From: Bartonella queenslandensis
GTDB lineage: Bacteria > Pseudomonadota > Alphaproteobacteria > Rhizobiales > Rhizobiaceae
DNA: 64,000 nt
NCBI RefSeq assembly: GCF_018155095.1
Contig: NZ_NAAI01000002.1
Span: 248,001-312,000, forward strand
Reading direction: 5' to 3'
Part shown: positions 8,786-17,760 of the stretch, piece by piece
Layout: each line of letters starts with the position of its first letter
Numbering within the stretch: the first letter of the stretch is position 1
Position numbers and translations under genes: made by a program
Notes under the pieces: generated by a model
What the model was told of the DNA's origin: nothing
The model's input: only the letters and a program-made list of their open reading frames with translations
Database searches by the model: none

Positions 8786-9376
8786 TTATTTTTTTGTATG
8801 AAGGTAGTGCTGTAGAGAGCGTATGACATTTTTTGCTACACTGTGGGGGCTTTCTTTATGACTATGAATGGTTACGTTTGCTTTTGCATAGAGAGGATAA
8901 CGCTGTTCCATGAGTTTTTGCATCGTTTCTCCAGGATTTGCTGTTTGAAGAAGCGGTCTTGTTGGACGCTTGGAAACACGTTGCATAAGAATATCAAGAT
9001 CTGCTTTGAGCCAGATAGATATTCCATTTTGATGAATCGTTTTTCGTATCTCTTGATTTATGTAAGCACCGCCACCCGTTGCTAAGACAAGAGGGGTTTT
9101 TTTTATGAGGTTGAAAATAATACGCTGTTCAAGGGAACGAAATTCTCCTTCACCATAGATTTTAAAGATTTCTGTGATAGACATTTGCGCTGCTTTTTCG
9201 ATTTCTTGATCAGAATCATAAAAGGGTAAATCAAGCATGGTGGCAACACGTTTTCCGATGACGGATTTCCCTGCTCCCATAAGACCAACAAACACAAGAG
9301 CTTGGTTATCGAGAGAAGATAAGATTTGTCTTTTTATTTGTGATATAGAGGGATGTTGGGGGCGACTACTTTTCAT
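8786..9376 (-). CDS. aroK: Shikimate kinase
   Basis: A 196-residue P-loop kinase phosphorylating shikimate with ATP in the cytoplasm. Walker A is [13 protein letters not shown] near residue 32. The substrate-binding Asp is in FYDSDQEIE, the Arg in GEGEFRSLE, and the glycine-rich ATGGGAY follows. The lid region has the conserved RPTRPLLQ. The roughly 25-residue N-terminal extension before the P-loop is common in Rhizobiales AroK. First gene of the aroKB pair, divergently oriented from the small gene and xerD, with about 96 bases between them that should hold both promoters. Confidence 0.95.
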   Translation of the reverse strand: MKSSRPQHPSISQIKRQILSSLDNQALVFVGLMGAGKSVIGKRVATMLDLPFYDSDQEIEKAAQMSITEIFKIYGEGEFRSLEQRIIFNLIKKTPLVLATGGGAYINQEIRKTIHQNGISIWLKADLDILMQRVSKRPTRPLLQTANPGETMQKLMEQRYPLYAKANVTIHSHKESPHSVAKNVIRSLQHYLHTKK

Positions 9377-9472
9377 AGCTTATTTCGGCATTTATCTGCT
9401 TTAAAGTCAATTCCTGTTAATCTTTATATGGTAGGATAAAAGATAAAGTATTTTGGAAAAGTTTATTATTTT

Positions 9473-9634
9473 ATGCCAACATTAACCAGACTTTTGATGA
9501 TTCTTTTCATTTTTATTGCTATTCTTTTTAGTATAATGGTCATTCTTGTCGTTTTTGTTGAACCCATAACTGTGGATATGTCTGTTGATGTCCCTTTGGA
9601 TTCGCTGACTCTTTCTTTGAGAATGAATCAATGA
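9473..9634 (+). CDS. Small single-pass membrane protein upstream of xerD
   Basis: An open frame of 53 codons from ATG 9473 to TGA 9632-9634. It has a short N-terminus (MPTLTR), one strongly hydrophobic segment (about residues 7-31) and a polar tail with PITVDMSVDVPLDSLTL. Its stop overlaps the xerD ATG as ATGA, which argues for real translation coupled to xerD. It resembles the short LapA-like membrane proteins annotated in Rhizobiales only in layout, and I cannot name a family. The function is unknown. The overlap and the clean hydrophobic helix are the main evidence that it is a gene. Confidence 0.6.
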   Translation: MPTLTRLLMILFIFIAILFSIMVILVVFVEPITVDMSVDVPLDSLTLSLRMNQ

Positions 9635-10569
9635 AAAGTAACATTGTAATAGAGCGTTTTCTTGAAATGATGAGCGCTGAGCGAGGCGCTTCTGCCCATA
9701 CACTTGCGGCTTATCAGCATGATTTACAGTGGGCGCAAGATGAATTGTCTTCGCATTCGGTTTCGCTTTTTTCTGCACAAAAGGAAGATTTAATTGGTCT
9801 TTTGTCGCTTATGCATACATTTGGTTTTGCTGCAACTTCACAAGCGCGACGTTTATCGACGTTGCGTCAATTTTACCAGTTTCTTTACGCAGAAGGATTA
9901 AGAGCAGATGATCCTTCCCATGATATTGAGGCGCCTCGTCAAGGGCGTCCTTTGCCCAAAATTATCAGTGAAGATATGGTGACAAAATTTCTTGATTTGG
10001 CGCAGTTGGAAGTTAATCAAGCCGTTTATGGATCTAAGGATTATCTGCGCGCATTGCGTCTTCAGCTGTTGAGCGAAATGCTTTATGCAACAGGATTGCG
10101 TATTAGTGAGTTGGTGAGTCTACCTGTGCAGGCTGTACGGGGGAAAGAATACAGTCTTTTGGTTCGTGGTAAGGGAAAAAAAGAACGAATGGTGCTGTTA
10201 TCAAAAAAAGCCTATCAAGTTCTTTTGTTGTGGTTGAATTTGCGTGATCAAGGAAAAGATGCGAAAAGTCTTTATCTTTTTCCGGCGCATTCAGAAACAG
10301 GGCATATTGCGCGTCAAGTTGTTGCACGGGAATTAAAAAATCTTGCTAAAAGGGCTGGAATAAAAACTGAAAGCTTTTCTCCCCATGTGTTGCGCCATGC
10401 TTTTGCCAGTCATCTTTTGCAAAATGGTGCTGATTTGCGTGCCGTGCAACATTTGTTAGGCCATTCTGATATTTCTACCACTCAGATTTATACCCATGTG
10501 TTGGAAGAGGGGCTTTATCGTTTAGTCAATGAGCATCATCCTCTTGCCGATGAGCAAAAGGCTCGTTAA
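9631..10569 (+). CDS. xerD: Site-specific tyrosine recombinase XerD
   Basis: A 312-residue recombinase that, with XerC, resolves chromosome dimers at dif under FtsK control. The N-terminal SAM-like core-binding domain (about residues 1-95) includes TSQARRLSTLRQFYQFLYAEG. The catalytic domain shows all expected residues: Arg in YATGLRISELVSL, Lys in VRGKGKKERMV, His-x-x-Arg in HVLRHAFASH, His in LLGHSDISTTQ, and the Tyr nucleophile in QIYTHV. Length and the position downstream of aroK fit the Rhizobiales chromosomal gene, not a phage integrase. The ATG overlaps the stop of the preceding small gene. Confidence 0.95.
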   Translation: MKSNIVIERFLEMMSAERGASAHTLAAYQHDLQWAQDELSSHSVSLFSAQKEDLIGLLSLMHTFGFAATSQARRLSTLRQFYQFLYAEGLRADDPSHDIEAPRQGRPLPKIISEDMVTKFLDLAQLEVNQAVYGSKDYLRALRLQLLSEMLYATGLRISELVSLPVQAVRGKEYSLLVRGKGKKERMVLLSKKAYQVLLLWLNLRDQGKDAKSLYLFPAHSETGHIARQVVARELKNLAKRAGIKTESFSPHVLRHAFASHLLQNGADLRAVQHLLGHSDISTTQIYTHVLEEGLYRLVNEHHPLADEQKAR

Positions 10570-10647
10570 AGAAAAGGTGATGTTTTTGAAAAATACTTTA
10601 TAAAGAAAATTATGAGTGTATAAGTTACACTGAATGAGTTGGTATAA

Positions 10648-11604
10648 ATGTATAATTATCTTGATTTTGAAAAACCAGTTGCTGATCTCGATGGGAAAAT
10701 TCTTGAATTAAAAAAAATTTCTCAGGAAAAAGGCAGTCTTGATATGAGCGATGAGATTGCACGTCTTGAAAAACGTTCCCAAACAGCATTGAACGATATT
10801 TATAAAAAATTGACACCGTGGCAGAAAACACAAGTCGCTCGTCATCCTGATCGTCCGCATTTTATGGACTATTCTAAACGCTTATTGAGTGATGTTACAC
10901 CTTTGGCAGGAGATCGAAAATTTGCCGAAGATGAAGCTATTCAAGCTGGTTTTGCTCGCTTTAAGGGGGAAGCAGTTGCTTACATTGGTCAAGAGAAAGG
11001 TCACGATACCCAAACACGTTTGCGCTATAATTTTGGTTCTGCACGTCCAGAAGGATATCGTAAAGCGGTGCGTATTATGGAAATGGCTGATCGCTTTGGT
11101 TTGCCACTGCTCACTTTTATTGATACAGCGGGTGCTTATCCTGGAGTAAGCGCTGAAGAACGTGGGCAAGCGGAAGCAATTGCTCAATCAACAGCTGCAA
11201 CTTTGCGCCTAAAGGTTCCTGTTGTCTCCGTTGTTATTGGAGAAGGCGGTTCGGGGGGGGCGATAGCAATTGCGGCTGCAAATAAAGTTTATATGTTGGA
11301 ACATGCAATTTACTCTGTTATTTCTCCAGAAGGAGCAGCTTCTATTTTATGGCGTGATCCAGCCCGTGCAAAAGATGCTGCAATGAATATGCGTATTACC
11401 GCTCAGGATTTATATCGCTTAAAGATTATTGATGGCATTATTTCAGAGCCTTTAGGAGGAGCGCATCGTGATAAAGAGATTGCCATTGATGCAACGGGTG
11501 AGATTATTTCAGAAGCTTTAAAAACTATGGTTGGAAAAGATGGTGAAGTTCTCAAACAAGAGCGAAGGGAAAAATATCTTCAAATCGGTCGCTCATTAGC
11601 GTAA
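10648..11604 (+). CDS. accA: Acetyl-CoA carboxylase carboxyltransferase subunit alpha
   Basis: A 318-residue protein of the standard AccA size. With AccD it transfers carboxyl from biotinyl-BCCP to acetyl-CoA, the committed step of fatty acid synthesis. Conserved blocks are visible: the N-terminal YLDFEKPVADLDGKI, then RPEGYRKAVRIMEMADRFG, LTFIDTAGAYPGVSAEERGQ and GEGGSGGAIAIAAANKV. The gene follows xerD with a 78-base gap and is followed 39 bases later by the transpeptidase gene, the order seen in Rhizobiales. No irregularity. Confidence 0.97.
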   Translation: MYNYLDFEKPVADLDGKILELKKISQEKGSLDMSDEIARLEKRSQTALNDIYKKLTPWQKTQVARHPDRPHFMDYSKRLLSDVTPLAGDRKFAEDEAIQAGFARFKGEAVAYIGQEKGHDTQTRLRYNFGSARPEGYRKAVRIMEMADRFGLPLLTFIDTAGAYPGVSAEERGQAEAIAQSTAATLRLKVPVVSVVIGEGGSGGAIAIAAANKVYMLEHAIYSVISPEGAASILWRDPARAKDAAMNMRITAQDLYRLKIIDGIISEPLGGAHRDKEIAIDATGEIISEALKTMVGKDGEVLKQERREKYLQIGRSLA

Positions 11605-11643
11605 ATCTTTTTTGTGAGGGGTATTGGATTGGAGTTTTTTGCG

Positions 11644-12393
11644 ATGACATTGAACAGATTCCTTTCTGTGTGTGTGTTGTTTGTAATAGGAATATTGACG
11701 GCCTGTGAAGGAAGATTACCAGCTTCTATACGTGCTAAAGTTGAACAGCCTCTTCCGCAAGAAATCCAGAATAGAATGGCTTTGTACGATATTGATCCCT
11801 ATGCACCAATTGTGATGCGATTTTTCAAGGAGGAAAATGTTGCCGAAATTTGGAAGCAATCTCGTTCAGGTCCTTTTATTTTGGTTGCTCGCTATGGAAT
11901 TTGCAAATGGTCTGGTAAACTTGGACCTAAATATAAAGAAGGGGATTTTCAAACACCAGAAGGATTTTATACGATTACTGCAAATCAAATGAATCCTTAT
12001 TCAAAATATTATCTTTCTTTTAATATAGGATATCCTAACCTTTATGATCAGGAAAATGGTCGTACAGGAAGCAATCTTATGGTGCATGGTTCTTGCTTTT
12101 CCGCCGGTTGCTATTCTATGAGTGATAAAAATATGGCCCAAATTTATGCCTTTGCACGGGATGCTTTTAAAGGAGGACAAAGAGCATTTCAGTTGCAGGC
12201 TTTTCCTTTTCGCATGACCGAGGATAATATGTTACGTCATAGCAATGATCCCCATTATCAATTTTGGGTTATGCTTAAGAAAGGGTATGATTTTTTTGAA
12301 GAAAATCGTCAACCTCCAATTGTTGAAGTTTATGGAAAACGTTACATTTTTAATCGCGGTATTGATAAAACTTCAGTTTCCCTAATGCAGTGA
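11644..12393 (+). CDS. L,D-transpeptidase family (YkuD/YafK type), probable lipoprotein
   Basis: A 249-residue envelope enzyme. The N-terminus FLSVCVLFVIGILTAC is a lipoprotein-type signal with a Cys after LTA. The YkuD domain follows, with DFQTPEGFYTI near residue 93 and the catalytic motif HGSCFSAGCYSM near residue 145, containing the active Cys and upstream His. Such enzymes form or remodel peptidoglycan cross-links or attach proteins to it. I chose ATG 11644, which has a GGAG about 10 bases upstream and starts the signal peptide; an in-frame GTG at 11614 would add ten unlikely residues. It closes the xerD-accA cluster. Confidence 0.85.
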   Translation: MTLNRFLSVCVLFVIGILTACEGRLPASIRAKVEQPLPQEIQNRMALYDIDPYAPIVMRFFKEENVAEIWKQSRSGPFILVARYGICKWSGKLGPKYKEGDFQTPEGFYTITANQMNPYSKYYLSFNIGYPNLYDQENGRTGSNLMVHGSCFSAGCYSMSDKNMAQIYAFARDAFKGGQRAFQLQAFPFRMTEDNMLRHSNDPHYQFWVMLKKGYDFFEENRQPPIVEVYGKRYIFNRGIDKTSVSLMQ

Positions 12394-12949
12394 TTGTTAT
12401 TTTATTCTGCTACACCGTAAAACACTGTTATTTACGATGGTGATACAGGAATGGAAAAACTGTACGCATGAAGTGTTTTAAGTGAATAGTCATATTTTAA
12501 AGCACGGAATTTTTCATAGAGCCTGATGTAAGTAAATCAGATGAAGTGAGGGAAGCCAAGAGAGACTTGTTCAGAAAAGTTATATTGTTTGCAGACCGGT
12601 GGAAGGCAATCTTTGTTTTTTAGTGAAGAGTATAAATGCACCTTTATTTTTAATTTCAAAGGGTTTTAATTATTTCATGCTGTCAAATGTTGTCTTATGG
12701 TGTTGATCTATAAGATACATGCATACATATAAAATATGATATTGCCTCTGTTTGATTTTAGTTTTTTGCCTAAACTTAAGAGGATTTTGTTTCAATATGC
12801 TGGAGAAATAGAGTTGAGAGAAATGCTTTAAAATCAAGAATTTGTCCAATAGGTTTGTGAAATGCTCCCGTGAGATTGTTTGCAGATAAAGCGCATTGCG
12901 AGAGAAAATCACCTGATTATTGATTAACGAATAGTAAAAATTTTTATAT
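12394..12949 (+). other. Intergenic region with decayed repeat sequence
   Basis: No convincing gene lies here between the convergent transpeptidase and CobW genes. Positions 12505-12630 resemble 40145-40265: both carry an aagt(a/g)aatc...tgaa block, then a cagaccgg...aatctttgttt block. A shorter part (ttcatagag...gtaaatca) also recurs at 24905-24945. A weak 80-codon minus-strand frame (12670-12912) has no recognisable motif and looks like chance or debris. Confidence 0.4.
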
Positions 12950-13260
12950 AATAATTTGATTTACAATGATAATTTATCATTTTTTCGATTTGAATAAGGA
13001 GCTGAATATCATAAAATTCTGTTATCTTAAAATCTATTTATGATGCATCAATCAAGATCATTCGCTTGCACCTTACAAATGGAAAGTGCTGCATGGATAG
13101 AACTGTACGGTAAAAATGCCTCTAATAAATTGTTTCAAGTGTTAAGAGCTACCACAAGATTGGGGCTGGCAAGGTCTATGGTGGAAAGCTTTTTTGCTTC
13201 TTTAAAAGCATAAAAGGGCGTGGCTCAATGGGCTTTACATTATGTCCATTGAAGAGGAAA
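12950..13260 (+). repeat. Integrase-relic repeat module, copy 1 (heavily decayed)
   Basis: By eye this aligns with 46975-47250. It has an opening gaatatcataaaattct against gaatatcgtaagattct, then atcaatcaa...cgcttgcaccttacaaa, then ggggctggcaaggtctatgg against cgggctggcaaagtgtatga. It continues through tgcttctttaaaagcataaa and ggctcaatgggctttacatta. The matching part of 46975-47250 encodes the start of a tyrosine-integrase Arm domain; here all frames are broken. It ends directly at the 3' end of the convergent CobW gene. Confidence 0.6.
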
Positions 13261-13261
13261 A

Positions 13262-14332
13262 TTAAAATTTCATTCCTGGAATGATGAGAGGGTTTTCCAA
13301 GAGAGCTGTTTTATCTGCGGTATCTATTGCCGGCTTATTAAAAAAAGCATTGAGAAGTTTTTGTATTGCTTCTTTTTCAACACCATTGGCAATGATGACA
13401 AAACGTGTTTGTTTTATTCCTTTTGGCCATGCTGGTAGTCTTATAGGTGGATGGAAAAATGTTTGTACACCATGTAATATAAGGGGACGATAAGGATCAT
13501 CACGCAATGCGATAATCGCTTTAAGACGGAGTAATTTTGTACCATAACGGTCTTGTAGGAGATCTAAAAAAGATTCAATTGTAGCGTAATCAACAAGATC
13601 CTCACATTCTAGTGAAAAGGTACGAATGGTTTTATGGGGAAAATGATCGTGTGGAGTCGTCATAAGATTCTGCTTAAGTTGTGTATTTTCTGCTTTCTCA
13701 TTCCATAATGTGCGATTTATTAATAGATTTGAGCAGAAATCTTCAGAATGGGCATCAATGATTTGTGCTGTGGGATTCATTCTTTTAAGTGTGTTAAGGA
13801 GCGTATTTGAAAGCACTTGGGGATCCATAAGATCTGTTTTGGTGAGAATAATTTTATCAGCAAAGATTAATTGTTTATATATTTCGGGATAGCGCTCACA
13901 TATGGAAAGTGTGCTTAATGTATCAAATGTTGCAAGAACAGCATTTATGGACAATGTTTGAATAAACGACGGGTGGCTTAAAAGTATTTGTAAAATAGGA
14001 GCAGGATCAGCTATCCCTGTTGTTTCAATGATAATATGATTGAGTTGTTTGATCTGTCCTGTTTGGACGCGATTGATTAAATCAATTAATGTATCGATGA
14101 GATCACTGCGTAAATTACAGCATAAACAACCATTGGCAAGCTCAATAATTCCTTCTGTTGCCTTTTCAACCAGAAGGTGGTCAATACTGATTTCACCGAA
14201 TTCATTGATGATAACAGCACATTCCGTTAAAAGAGGGTCTTGTAGCATCCGGTTGAGCAAAGTTGTTTTGCCAGAGCCTAAAAAACCAGTAATAAGCGTG
14301 AGGGGAATGCGCTTTATTTTCATTTTTATCAT
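13262..14332 (-). CDS. CobW/P47K-family GTP-binding metallochaperone
   Basis: A G3E-family GTPase of about 356 residues. Walker A is ITGFLGSGKTTLLNRM near residue 15. The zinc-binding motif GCLCCNLR (CxCC) is near residue 67, the switch region is IIETTGIADPAP, and the guanine-specificity motif reads LTKTDL. A CobW C-terminal domain follows from about residue 245. Proteins of this family insert or deliver metals, often zinc, to client enzymes; some act in cobalamin synthesis, for which there is no sign here. I start at ATG 14332 (MIKMKIKRIP). The frame extends to 14416, but those residues do not resemble the family. The client is unknown. Confidence 0.82.
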   Translation of the reverse strand: MIKMKIKRIPLTLITGFLGSGKTTLLNRMLQDPLLTECAVIINEFGEISIDHLLVEKATEGIIELANGCLCCNLRSDLIDTLIDLINRVQTGQIKQLNHIIIETTGIADPAPILQILLSHPSFIQTLSINAVLATFDTLSTLSICERYPEIYKQLIFADKIILTKTDLMDPQVLSNTLLNTLKRMNPTAQIIDAHSEDFCSNLLINRTLWNEKAENTQLKQNLMTTPHDHFPHKTIRTFSLECEDLVDYATIESFLDLLQDRYGTKLLRLKAIIALRDDPYRPLILHGVQTFFHPPIRLPAWPKGIKQTRFVIIANGVEKEAIQKLLNAFFNKPAIDTADKTALLENPLIIPGMKF

Positions 14333-14416
14333 CAACCGTGGTTTTATTTTAAAAAAACATATCTTACGACGTTCAACGCTATTTATAATGGTGCCCGTGA
14401 GAGATATACGGGTCAA

Positions 14417-14732
14417 TACCCTATGAAATCGGTTTTATCATTATTTTTACGCTTATAAAGGCAAGTGTGGACACCATCATACACCTTTTTCAGTGCCAAT
14501 GTTATGGTAATTTTGGGCACTTGAAAAGCTTTGTAGGAGGAATTTTAATTTCCTGCTTTGATTATTTTATCTCTATATTCATCCATCTCGTGATGTGTAA
14601 GAGACAGATTTTAATTGATTCGATAGATACAGATTTGAAATGAGAAGACCTTACGATATTTGTTCTTCTGATATAAGGTGCATAAATTATCATTATAAAT
14701 CAACTTATTATAATTAACTTATAGATTATGGC
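14417..14732 (+). repeat. Intergenic region holding the tail of an integrase-relic module
   Basis: No gene is seen. The stretch gtgtaagagacagattttaattgattcg...gaaatgagaagaccttacgatatt (about 14598-14660) aligns with the tail of the module at 47375-47440 (ttttaattgattcaatataaacaagatcgaaatgagagaatcttaggatatt). It also aligns with 62505-62580. It appears to be an isolated 3' remnant, the 5' part being unrecognisable. Promoters for the divergent cobW-like gene may lie here. Confidence 0.45.
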
Positions 14733-15824
14733 TTACGGCTTTTTTATAGAATAGTTTGCACTTCTTTTAGACAGACTATGGGGTTTTCTTAGTGGTTTTA
14801 CGGTCATTTTGGGTGTCTGTGGCGTACGAATGAGGTGTACGACTAAAGGATCAGAAAAAGAAGGTGGAGCCGTGATAAAAGGTGAGATGAGAATAATATT
14901 TCCTTGATCATCATATGAATTGGCGTGCATTTTTATGGCTTCAGGCGTGCATGTTTGTTGTCTCATATCATTGGCTTGTGTTATGTTACTTCCATAAGGC
15001 TTTAATGTTGCTAGTGTTAATTGAGGGCTTCCTTGATGCAAAAATCCTATTTCAAGAAGTTGTGCCGCTTTTTCTTCCCTTTCACTTATGTTATTGGCGC
15101 CTAGAATGACAGCAATAATTGTACGTTTATTGCGAGTAGCTGAGGCAACAAGATTAAAACCAGAGGCGCAAATAAACCCTGTTTTCATACCGTCTATTCC
15201 ATAAAAACGGCCAATCAGGTTGTTTGAGTTATGCTGGATTTTTCGGTTATTACCAAAATCAATGGCTGGAATAGAAAAATAATGGGAATACTGTGGAAAT
15301 TCACGACGTATTTGGACGGCTAAAAGAGCAATATCGCGTGCGGTGGAATAGTTTTGAGGGTCTGGTAAACCACTTGCGTTCGCAAAATGGGTGCCAAACA
15401 TGCCTAAACGTTTAGCTTCGCTATTCATTTTGCGTACAAAAGCTTTTTGTGAACCAGCAATGGCTTCACTCATGGCAATGGCCAAATCATTGGTAGATTT
15501 AACCATGGTGATACTTAAGGCTGTATCAAGTGTGAGGACAGAACCAGCTTTATAACCTGAACGATACGAAGGAGCTTTTGCGGCATATTCGCTGATGGTG
15601 ATAGGTTTGTTGGGTGAAATTTCCCCTCGACTCATGGCGCGAAAAATAACATAAGCAGTCATTAATTTTGTTAAGGAAGCTGGATACCAACGCTCAAAAG
15701 CTTGATTATGTTTTAAGATATGTCCCGTTGTAACATCAACAGAAATAAAAGGCTGCGCTAAAGAAAAAGTGCTCGACAAACTCAAGATGAAAGAAAAAAA
15801 TAAATTATAAAAGAGGCGTCGCAT
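14733..15824 (-). CDS. dacF: D-alanyl-D-alanine carboxypeptidase (PBP5/6 type)
   Basis: A 363-residue class S11 penicillin-binding protein that trims the terminal D-Ala of peptidoglycan stem peptides in the periplasm. After a signal peptide (hydrophobic residues about 5-22, SLAQP) come the three active-site motifs: SLTK in PASLTKLMTAY, STN in KSTNDLAIAMSEA, and KTG in GMKTGFICASGFN. The C-terminal region beyond about residue 275 is short and variable and ends in a basic Lys-rich tail; a clear membrane-anchor helix is not obvious. It is a single gene with roughly 1 kb of non-coding DNA upstream. Confidence 0.9.
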   Translation of the reverse strand: MRRLFYNLFFSFILSLSSTFSLAQPFISVDVTTGHILKHNQAFERWYPASLTKLMTAYVIFRAMSRGEISPNKPITISEYAAKAPSYRSGYKAGSVLTLDTALSITMVKSTNDLAIAMSEAIAGSQKAFVRKMNSEAKRLGMFGTHFANASGLPDPQNYSTARDIALLAVQIRREFPQYSHYFSIPAIDFGNNRKIQHNSNNLIGRFYGIDGMKTGFICASGFNLVASATRNKRTIIAVILGANNISEREEKAAQLLEIGFLHQGSPQLTLATLKPYGSNITQANDMRQQTCTPEAIKMHANSYDDQGNIILISPFITAPPSFSDPLVVHLIRTPQTPKMTVKPLRKPHSLSKRSANYSIKKP

Positions 15825-16164
15825 TAATTTAAACCCAGTTCCTTTTTATTCATTATTTAGAATTGTTTTAATGTAGAATACAAAGCTGTTAAGTCCAGGA
15901 TAGAGAGGACAGATAGTTAATTGCTGTATTGAGTTATGTATTAGGAATAAAAACCAACACTCATATTTATTTTCCCCTTGAATTTGGTTTGATGGCTTAA
16001 ATATCTCAAAAAATACTTTTTAAATAATAAAGATTATACAAGATTTAATTTTTTTGAAGATATTATTATTTTTCAGAAAGAGAAAAGCTCGTTTAATTAT
16101 ACATTTTGTTTGTTATTCTATTATTTAATATATTTGGTTTATGATAATCGTTTACTGTTTTACA
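15825..16164. other. Intergenic, no gene seen
   Basis: Very AT-rich DNA upstream of the D,D-carboxypeptidase gene. No open frame with recognisable motifs and no strong hairpin were found. The promoter of the minus-strand gene should lie in the first 150 bases. Confidence 0.5.
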
Positions 16165-16575
16165 TGTTTAATGAGACCCTTGAATATCGTCAGTTTCTTT
16201 CATTCCACATATGTTCCAAGGTTTGAATAAATCAAAACTATCCGCTTGTACGTTACAAGCGGGAAAGAGCTGTTTAGAACCATATAAGAAAAATACCTCT
16301 TATGAACTGTCTTAAGTAAAGGCTATCGCAATTTGGGCATTGGTAAAGGGGGTGAGGGTTCAGGCTTGCTGCTTTACAAGCGTAAAGATGGAATGCTCAA
16401 CAGATTTACCATTATCCCATTCGTAGCCAATGTTATGAAATGGGGTGGGGTGCCAAGATGCCTCTTTAAAATAACCCTTATATTAAGAGGGGCTATGAGA
16501 GGTGTTTATATATTTTGCTTTAACAATTTTTGCCTATACATTAATTTCATTTGTGACGGCAGATAATTGATTCAA
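16165..16575 (+). repeat. Integrase-relic repeat module, copy 2
   Basis: It opens with atgagacccttgaatatcgtc and aaatcaaaactatccgcttg(t), matching the module heads at 36915 and 46978. At 16335-16500 the Arm-domain part is recognisable as DNA: a ggcattggtaaagggggtg stretch, tgctttacaagcgtaaagatgg against tgcttcttcacaagcgtaaagata, then ctcaacagatttaccattat against gcacaatggatttaccattat. The tail has taattgattcaatataag. A 77-codon open frame (16333-16566) keeps the fragment LLYKRKDGMLNRFTI but is not expected to be functional. Confidence 0.6.
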
Positions 16576-16820
16576 TATAAGAAAAAAGTAATTTTATTCT
16601 ATTGGATGTTATTGTTTAACATAAAATATCACTAATATACTGTATGCTATTTAAACGATTTTAAAGAGAGGAAGAATTTTTTCTCAAAAAAATTCATATA
16701 TTGATCATTTTTTATAATATCCATGTGTTTTATAATTTTGAATGAGAAAATTTGAAATATTTCCCTTATATTTCTGTTTCATCTGCTTCATTTAATATAC
16801 AAAGTGCTGTTTTTTACTAA
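16576..16820. other. Intergenic, no gene seen
   Basis: AT-rich sequence between the relic module and the 3' end of the acyltransferase gene. A short stretch at about 16640-16685 (atttaaacgattttaaagagaggaag) resembles one at about 37380-37405 beyond the module at 36905, so the repeat may extend further than the recognisable integrase part. Confidence 0.35.
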
Positions 16821-17627
16821 TCAAGATTGTGCTTCATGATATTTTAGTTTTTGAAGCTTTTGAGCAGCTTGTGGTGGCATAGGAGGAGGGGTAGGATCTT
16901 GAGCTGCTAAGAGAAGCAGTTCATCGCACGCTTCTTCAGTTTTTTGGACAAGTTGATCCAGAAAGTCACGTTTGCTTAAACCAGCTTCTATTGGAGGAAG
17001 AATACGAACACGAATTGTTCCGGGATAGCGGCGGAAATTATTGCGTGGCCAATATAAACCTGCATTGTGTGCAATAGGGACAACTTGAAGTCCCAATTCA
17101 TTATAGAGTGCGACAATTCCTGACTTATAATCTGGTTCTTGACCCGGTTGTCGGCGTGTTCCTTCCGGAAAAATTAAGATTTGGCGTCCTTGTTTTACTT
17201 TCTCTTTTGCTTTTTGTATAACCATTTTTAAGGCTTTTATGGGCGTTGTGCGGTTAATGGGGATAATTTGTGTTTTTGCCATATACCAGCCAAACAATGG
17301 AATCCACATCAATTCACGTTTTAAAATGAGAGTGGGATCATCAAAATAGGGAACAAGACTGAAGGTTTCCCATGCAGATTGATGCTTTGGAGCAATAATA
17401 TAGGCTCCTTTGGGGAGATTTTCTAATCCTTCAATTTCATAACGTGTGCCCGCGATGTATTTTTGCAAAAAGAGTGTAACGCGCGCCCATGTCTTAGGGA
17501 CGATCCATGCCTTTTTTCGGGGCATTAAAAAATAAACCGGAGCGTAAAGAATCATCTGTATGAAAGTTGTTGTATAAAAAGCGAACGTAAAAAGAATAGA
17601 ACGAAGGATAAGCACTATATTTTCCAT
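16821..17627 (-). CDS. plsC: 1-acyl-sn-glycerol-3-phosphate acyltransferase family (PlsC)
   Basis: A 268-residue membrane-associated acyltransferase that should acylate lysophosphatidic acid to phosphatidic acid. The N-terminal hydrophobic stretch (about residues 5-35) anchors it in the inner membrane. The motif I region reads KHQSAWET, the HxxxxE variant frequent in alphaproteobacterial members instead of NHxxxxD. Motif III is FPEGTRR, and motif IV lies in QVVPIAHNAG. The C-terminus is Pro- and Gln-rich. The gene stands alone and diverges from thiD. The exact acyl acceptor (lysophospholipid or another lipid) is not determined by sequence. Confidence 0.85.
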   Translation of the reverse strand: MENIVLILRSILFTFAFYTTTFIQMILYAPVYFLMPRKKAWIVPKTWARVTLFLQKYIAGTRYEIEGLENLPKGAYIIAPKHQSAWETFSLVPYFDDPTLILKRELMWIPLFGWYMAKTQIIPINRTTPIKALKMVIQKAKEKVKQGRQILIFPEGTRRQPGQEPDYKSGIVALYNELGLQVVPIAHNAGLYWPRNNFRRYPGTIRVRILPPIEAGLSKRDFLDQLVQKTEEACDELLLLAAQDPTPPPMPPQAAQKLQKLKYHEAQS

Positions 17628-17760
17628 TTTATATCTATAATAAGAAGATTTTGTATATAATATAATTCAGATGAGAAAACATCTTCTTTATGTTTTTTCA
17701 GGTATCTATTTTTTGGGTGACTCAGTTTCCAGTATTTAAAATAAAGAAGGAAAGAGGTTA

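Noticed and set aside
9631-10569. XerD-like gene as a phage integrase
   Set aside because: Length, complete core-binding domain, lack of an Arm domain and housekeeping neighbours point to chromosomal XerD.
17628-17760. TPP riboswitch upstream of thiD
   Set aside because: The conserved CTGAGA and ACCTGATCTGG-type elements are absent.
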